Shown here: positions 62,176 through 64,000 of the stretch, piece after piece
How the letters are laid out: every line of letters begins with the position of its first letter
How positions within the stretch are numbered: position 1 is the stretch's first letter
Notes under the pieces: generated by a model
What the model saw: only the letters and a program-made list of their open reading frames with translations
What the model was told of the DNA's origin: nothing
The model's database searches: none
Translations under genes and position numbers: made by a program
Source: Acestrorhynchus altus
Lineage: Eukaryota; Chordata; Actinopteri; Characiformes; Acestrorhynchidae
DNA: 64,000 nucleotides
Assembly: GCA_034509495.1 (NCBI GenBank)
Contig: CM067511.1
Location: forward strand, 32,071,963-32,135,962
Reading direction: 5' to 3'

Positions 62176-62884
62176 GTACCGTAATGCTTCCTGTCTCTCT
62201 GCCTCGCTGTCTTTCTACCTCTCCCTACCTTTCATCTATCTCTGCACGTCTCACTACCTCACTCTCTACCTACCTGACCGTCCTGTATCTCTACCTCGCA
62301 GTACTTCTACCTGTTTGTCTGCCTCCGTGTCCCTCTGTCTGTCTCTCCACTCGTCTTCCTGCATCCCTACCTCTTTAACTACGTCGTTCTACCTTTCAGT
62401 CTCTGTACCCTCGTGTATTTCTACCTACCTCTCTACCTCTCTCAACATCCCTCTGTATCTCGTTCTCCCTCCCTCCCTTCCTCCCTCTTGCTCTCCGTAG
62501 TCTGTCCCTCTATTAACCTGTGCCAGGGTGGATCTGTTTTTGCTTGATTGAGTCAAACACAGCGCTGACCTCTCTTGCGGCCCTGTGTGTATCTCTCCCC
62601 CCTCGTTCTTCCTCTGCTTTTCTCCTCTCTTCTTCTTCTCTCTTCTCTTACTGTGCCGTCCACACAGGTCACAGCCTCCCTCTCTGACTGCCTGCTCTGT
62701 TTAGAGCTGTTAAAGCACACATCCTCCGCTCCCCATCACACTGCCGTTACGGCGGCGCTGTGCATTTTGGAGGCATGTCCCTGTTCCGGTGACTGTCTGG
62801 TGACTTTCAAATGGGGAACAGAACAGGCAGAGCTCTGATACCCCAATGAGTTTCTGCCCCTTGGTGGATTAGACGCACTATAGT
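62176..62884. other. intron 22, first part
   Basis: Pyrimidine-rich (ctacctctct types) at 62190-62500 and again at 62575-62665. An acceptor-like cacacag at about 62668 is followed by an open frame (VTASLSDCLLCLELLKHTSS), but it does not fit the phase of exon 22 and does not resemble NBAS. Confidence 0.6.
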
Positions 62885-63240
62885 CATGGCCGAAATCTCA
62901 GAGCACTCCCTCTGCACTCTTTAGCGCAGTAACGAAACGTTTCCGTAACTGTCGATTAGTCCTAATTCGAGTCCATTCCTCCGTAAAACCAGCTTCAGCT
63001 CTGTTATGTTGGTGGGTTTCCTTCCACGAACTGCTGCTTCAGCTCCTTCCACATCATTTCTACTGGAATAAGGTCAGGACTTTGACTGGGTCATTCCAGA
63101 CCATTAGCTTTATTTCTGTGCTTCAGGTCGTTGTCTTGATGCGTAATCCACACACTCTAGAAACTCAGCTCAGACACATTTCGTGACGTTGTCCTTTAGA
63201 ATTTGCTGGTGTTGACTTTGTCAAATGTATAAACAATAAT
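62885..63240 (-). mobile_element. DNA transposon relic (Tc1/mariner-type, antisense)
   Basis: It contains the stretch gtcaggactttgactgggtc, attccagaccattagcttta and caggtcgttgtcttgatgcg, typical of decayed Tc1-like transposase read from the opposite strand in fish genomes. No intact frame. Confidence 0.5.
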
Positions 63241-63324
63241 ATAACAAGTATATTTGCTAAATGGTGTTTTGAGACATTTGCACTGGTCACCTTGAAATGA
63301 TCACATGACATAAAACGACACCGG

Positions 63325-63645
63325 ATAAGGGCTCCGGTCGGCTCAGCGATCAAATGCGCTGGGACCGCAGGCCGAATCCCATGTCATCAGCAGCCGGAGA
63401 CTGAGAGAGCAAAATTGGTGACGCTCTCTCCAGGGTGAGTAGATGTAGTAGATGGCGCTCTCACCCCACATCACTCCCGGTGTGATGCTGGTCAGCACAG
63501 GCATCTGTTAAGTCTTCATACGGTTGGCTGCCCAGCAGTGATGCAGTGGCGGCAGTTTGAAGAGAGGTGGTGGTTGACTTCACGTGTATCAGAGGAGGCG
63601 TGTGCTTGTCTTCACCTTCCACCCTCGAGCGCCGTATGTGATCGG
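63325..63645 (+). mobile_element. tRNA-derived SINE, family A
   Basis: Head ggctccggtcggctcagcga, weak B box (ggccgaatcccatgtcatca), body agactgagagagcaaaattg and gatgctggtcagcacaggca, end gtggttgacttcacgtgtat and gaggaggcgtgtgcttgtct. It is the longest of the three family-A copies. Confidence 0.75.
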
Positions 63646-64000
63646 GGAGGATAATTGGCACCTCGAAATGAAACGTTGGGATATTGTGATATGAATGGGA
63701 GCCAAATTAATTACTGCCTTGAGCTTCCCATATGTCTGCGTTGATTGGAAATAAACCCTCACGCTCTGTGAAGATGGCGAGCTCCATAGAGAGTCCTGCA
63801 TCCACAGGAACCGGGTGACTGAACATTACCTCATATCGATCATATTTTGAGCTCCAGGATGACTGACGGCGGATGAGTCCTACATATCGTGGTAGAACTT
63901 GTATGGGCAGCCTTTTAATCTTTTTAAGTTGAGTCCTCAGACCGGCTACAAGCCCAGTGAAGAGATCCTCTGAATTAGAGGAAGAGAACAGAGTCAGAAA
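63646..64000. other. intron 22, end of window
   Basis: Nothing recognised. Confidence 0.5.

Noticed and set aside
62668..62838. A further nbas exon after exon 22
   Set aside because: The frame required by the two-base overhang of exon 22 meets a stop, and the open frame does not resemble NBAS.

Overview
The window is vertebrate nuclear DNA, almost certainly from a teleost fish. It shows spliced exons with GT/AG borders, very many long (TG)n/(CA)n and (CT)n microsatellites, several Tc1-type transposon families, tRNA-derived SINEs and a LINE relic. The set of repeats (foldback elements and Tc1 deletion derivatives) makes me lean towards an otophysan fish (characin, catfish or relatives), but that is an inference. 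Nothing prokaryotic or viral was recognised. There is one recognisable gene, nbas (NBAS subunit of the NRZ tethering complex), on the + strand. The window enters it in mid-gene and leaves it before its 3' end. I place 22 coding exons between positions 1 and 62175, together about 1,120 codons, which by rough counting from memory correspond to about residues 930-2050 of the roughly 2,370-residue human protein. Except at exon 19, every exon-exon phase is consistent and the joined protein aligns with NBAS along its length. Exons 1-10 lie in the Sec39 homology region; exons 11-22 lie in the helical C-terminal half.

Layout. 1-7018: exons 1-5. 7019-12928: large intron 5 with a Tc1 relic, a 52-bp minisatellite element and a Tx1-like LINE tail. 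12929-30880: exons 6-10, separated by introns holding Tc1 deletion derivatives, foldback elements, an 880-bp trinucleotide array, and an orphan ORF at 27636-27950. 30881-39335: exons 11-16, closely spaced. 39336-46000: intron 16, then exons 17-18. 46000-58283: large introns around exon 19 (52565-52807). 58284-62175: exons 20-22. 62176-64000: start of intron 22, with repeats only.

The most notable observations are these. Exon 19 carries an in-frame stop and a length that breaks the reading frame, inside a patch of sequence that looks indel-rich (probably an assembly problem). Exon 20 sits exactly between the two halves of a foldback transposable element, and its acceptor overlaps element sequence. 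Exon 21 (219 nt, frame-preserving) is bracketed at its very splice sites by a 47-nt (TG)n and a 42-nt (AC)n that could pair in the pre-mRNA. At least eight acceptors lie directly against a microsatellite. A 52-bp GC-box minisatellite unit is carried to seven places by a dispersed repeat. No wholly new gene system is evident; most long open frames here are microsatellite artefacts.
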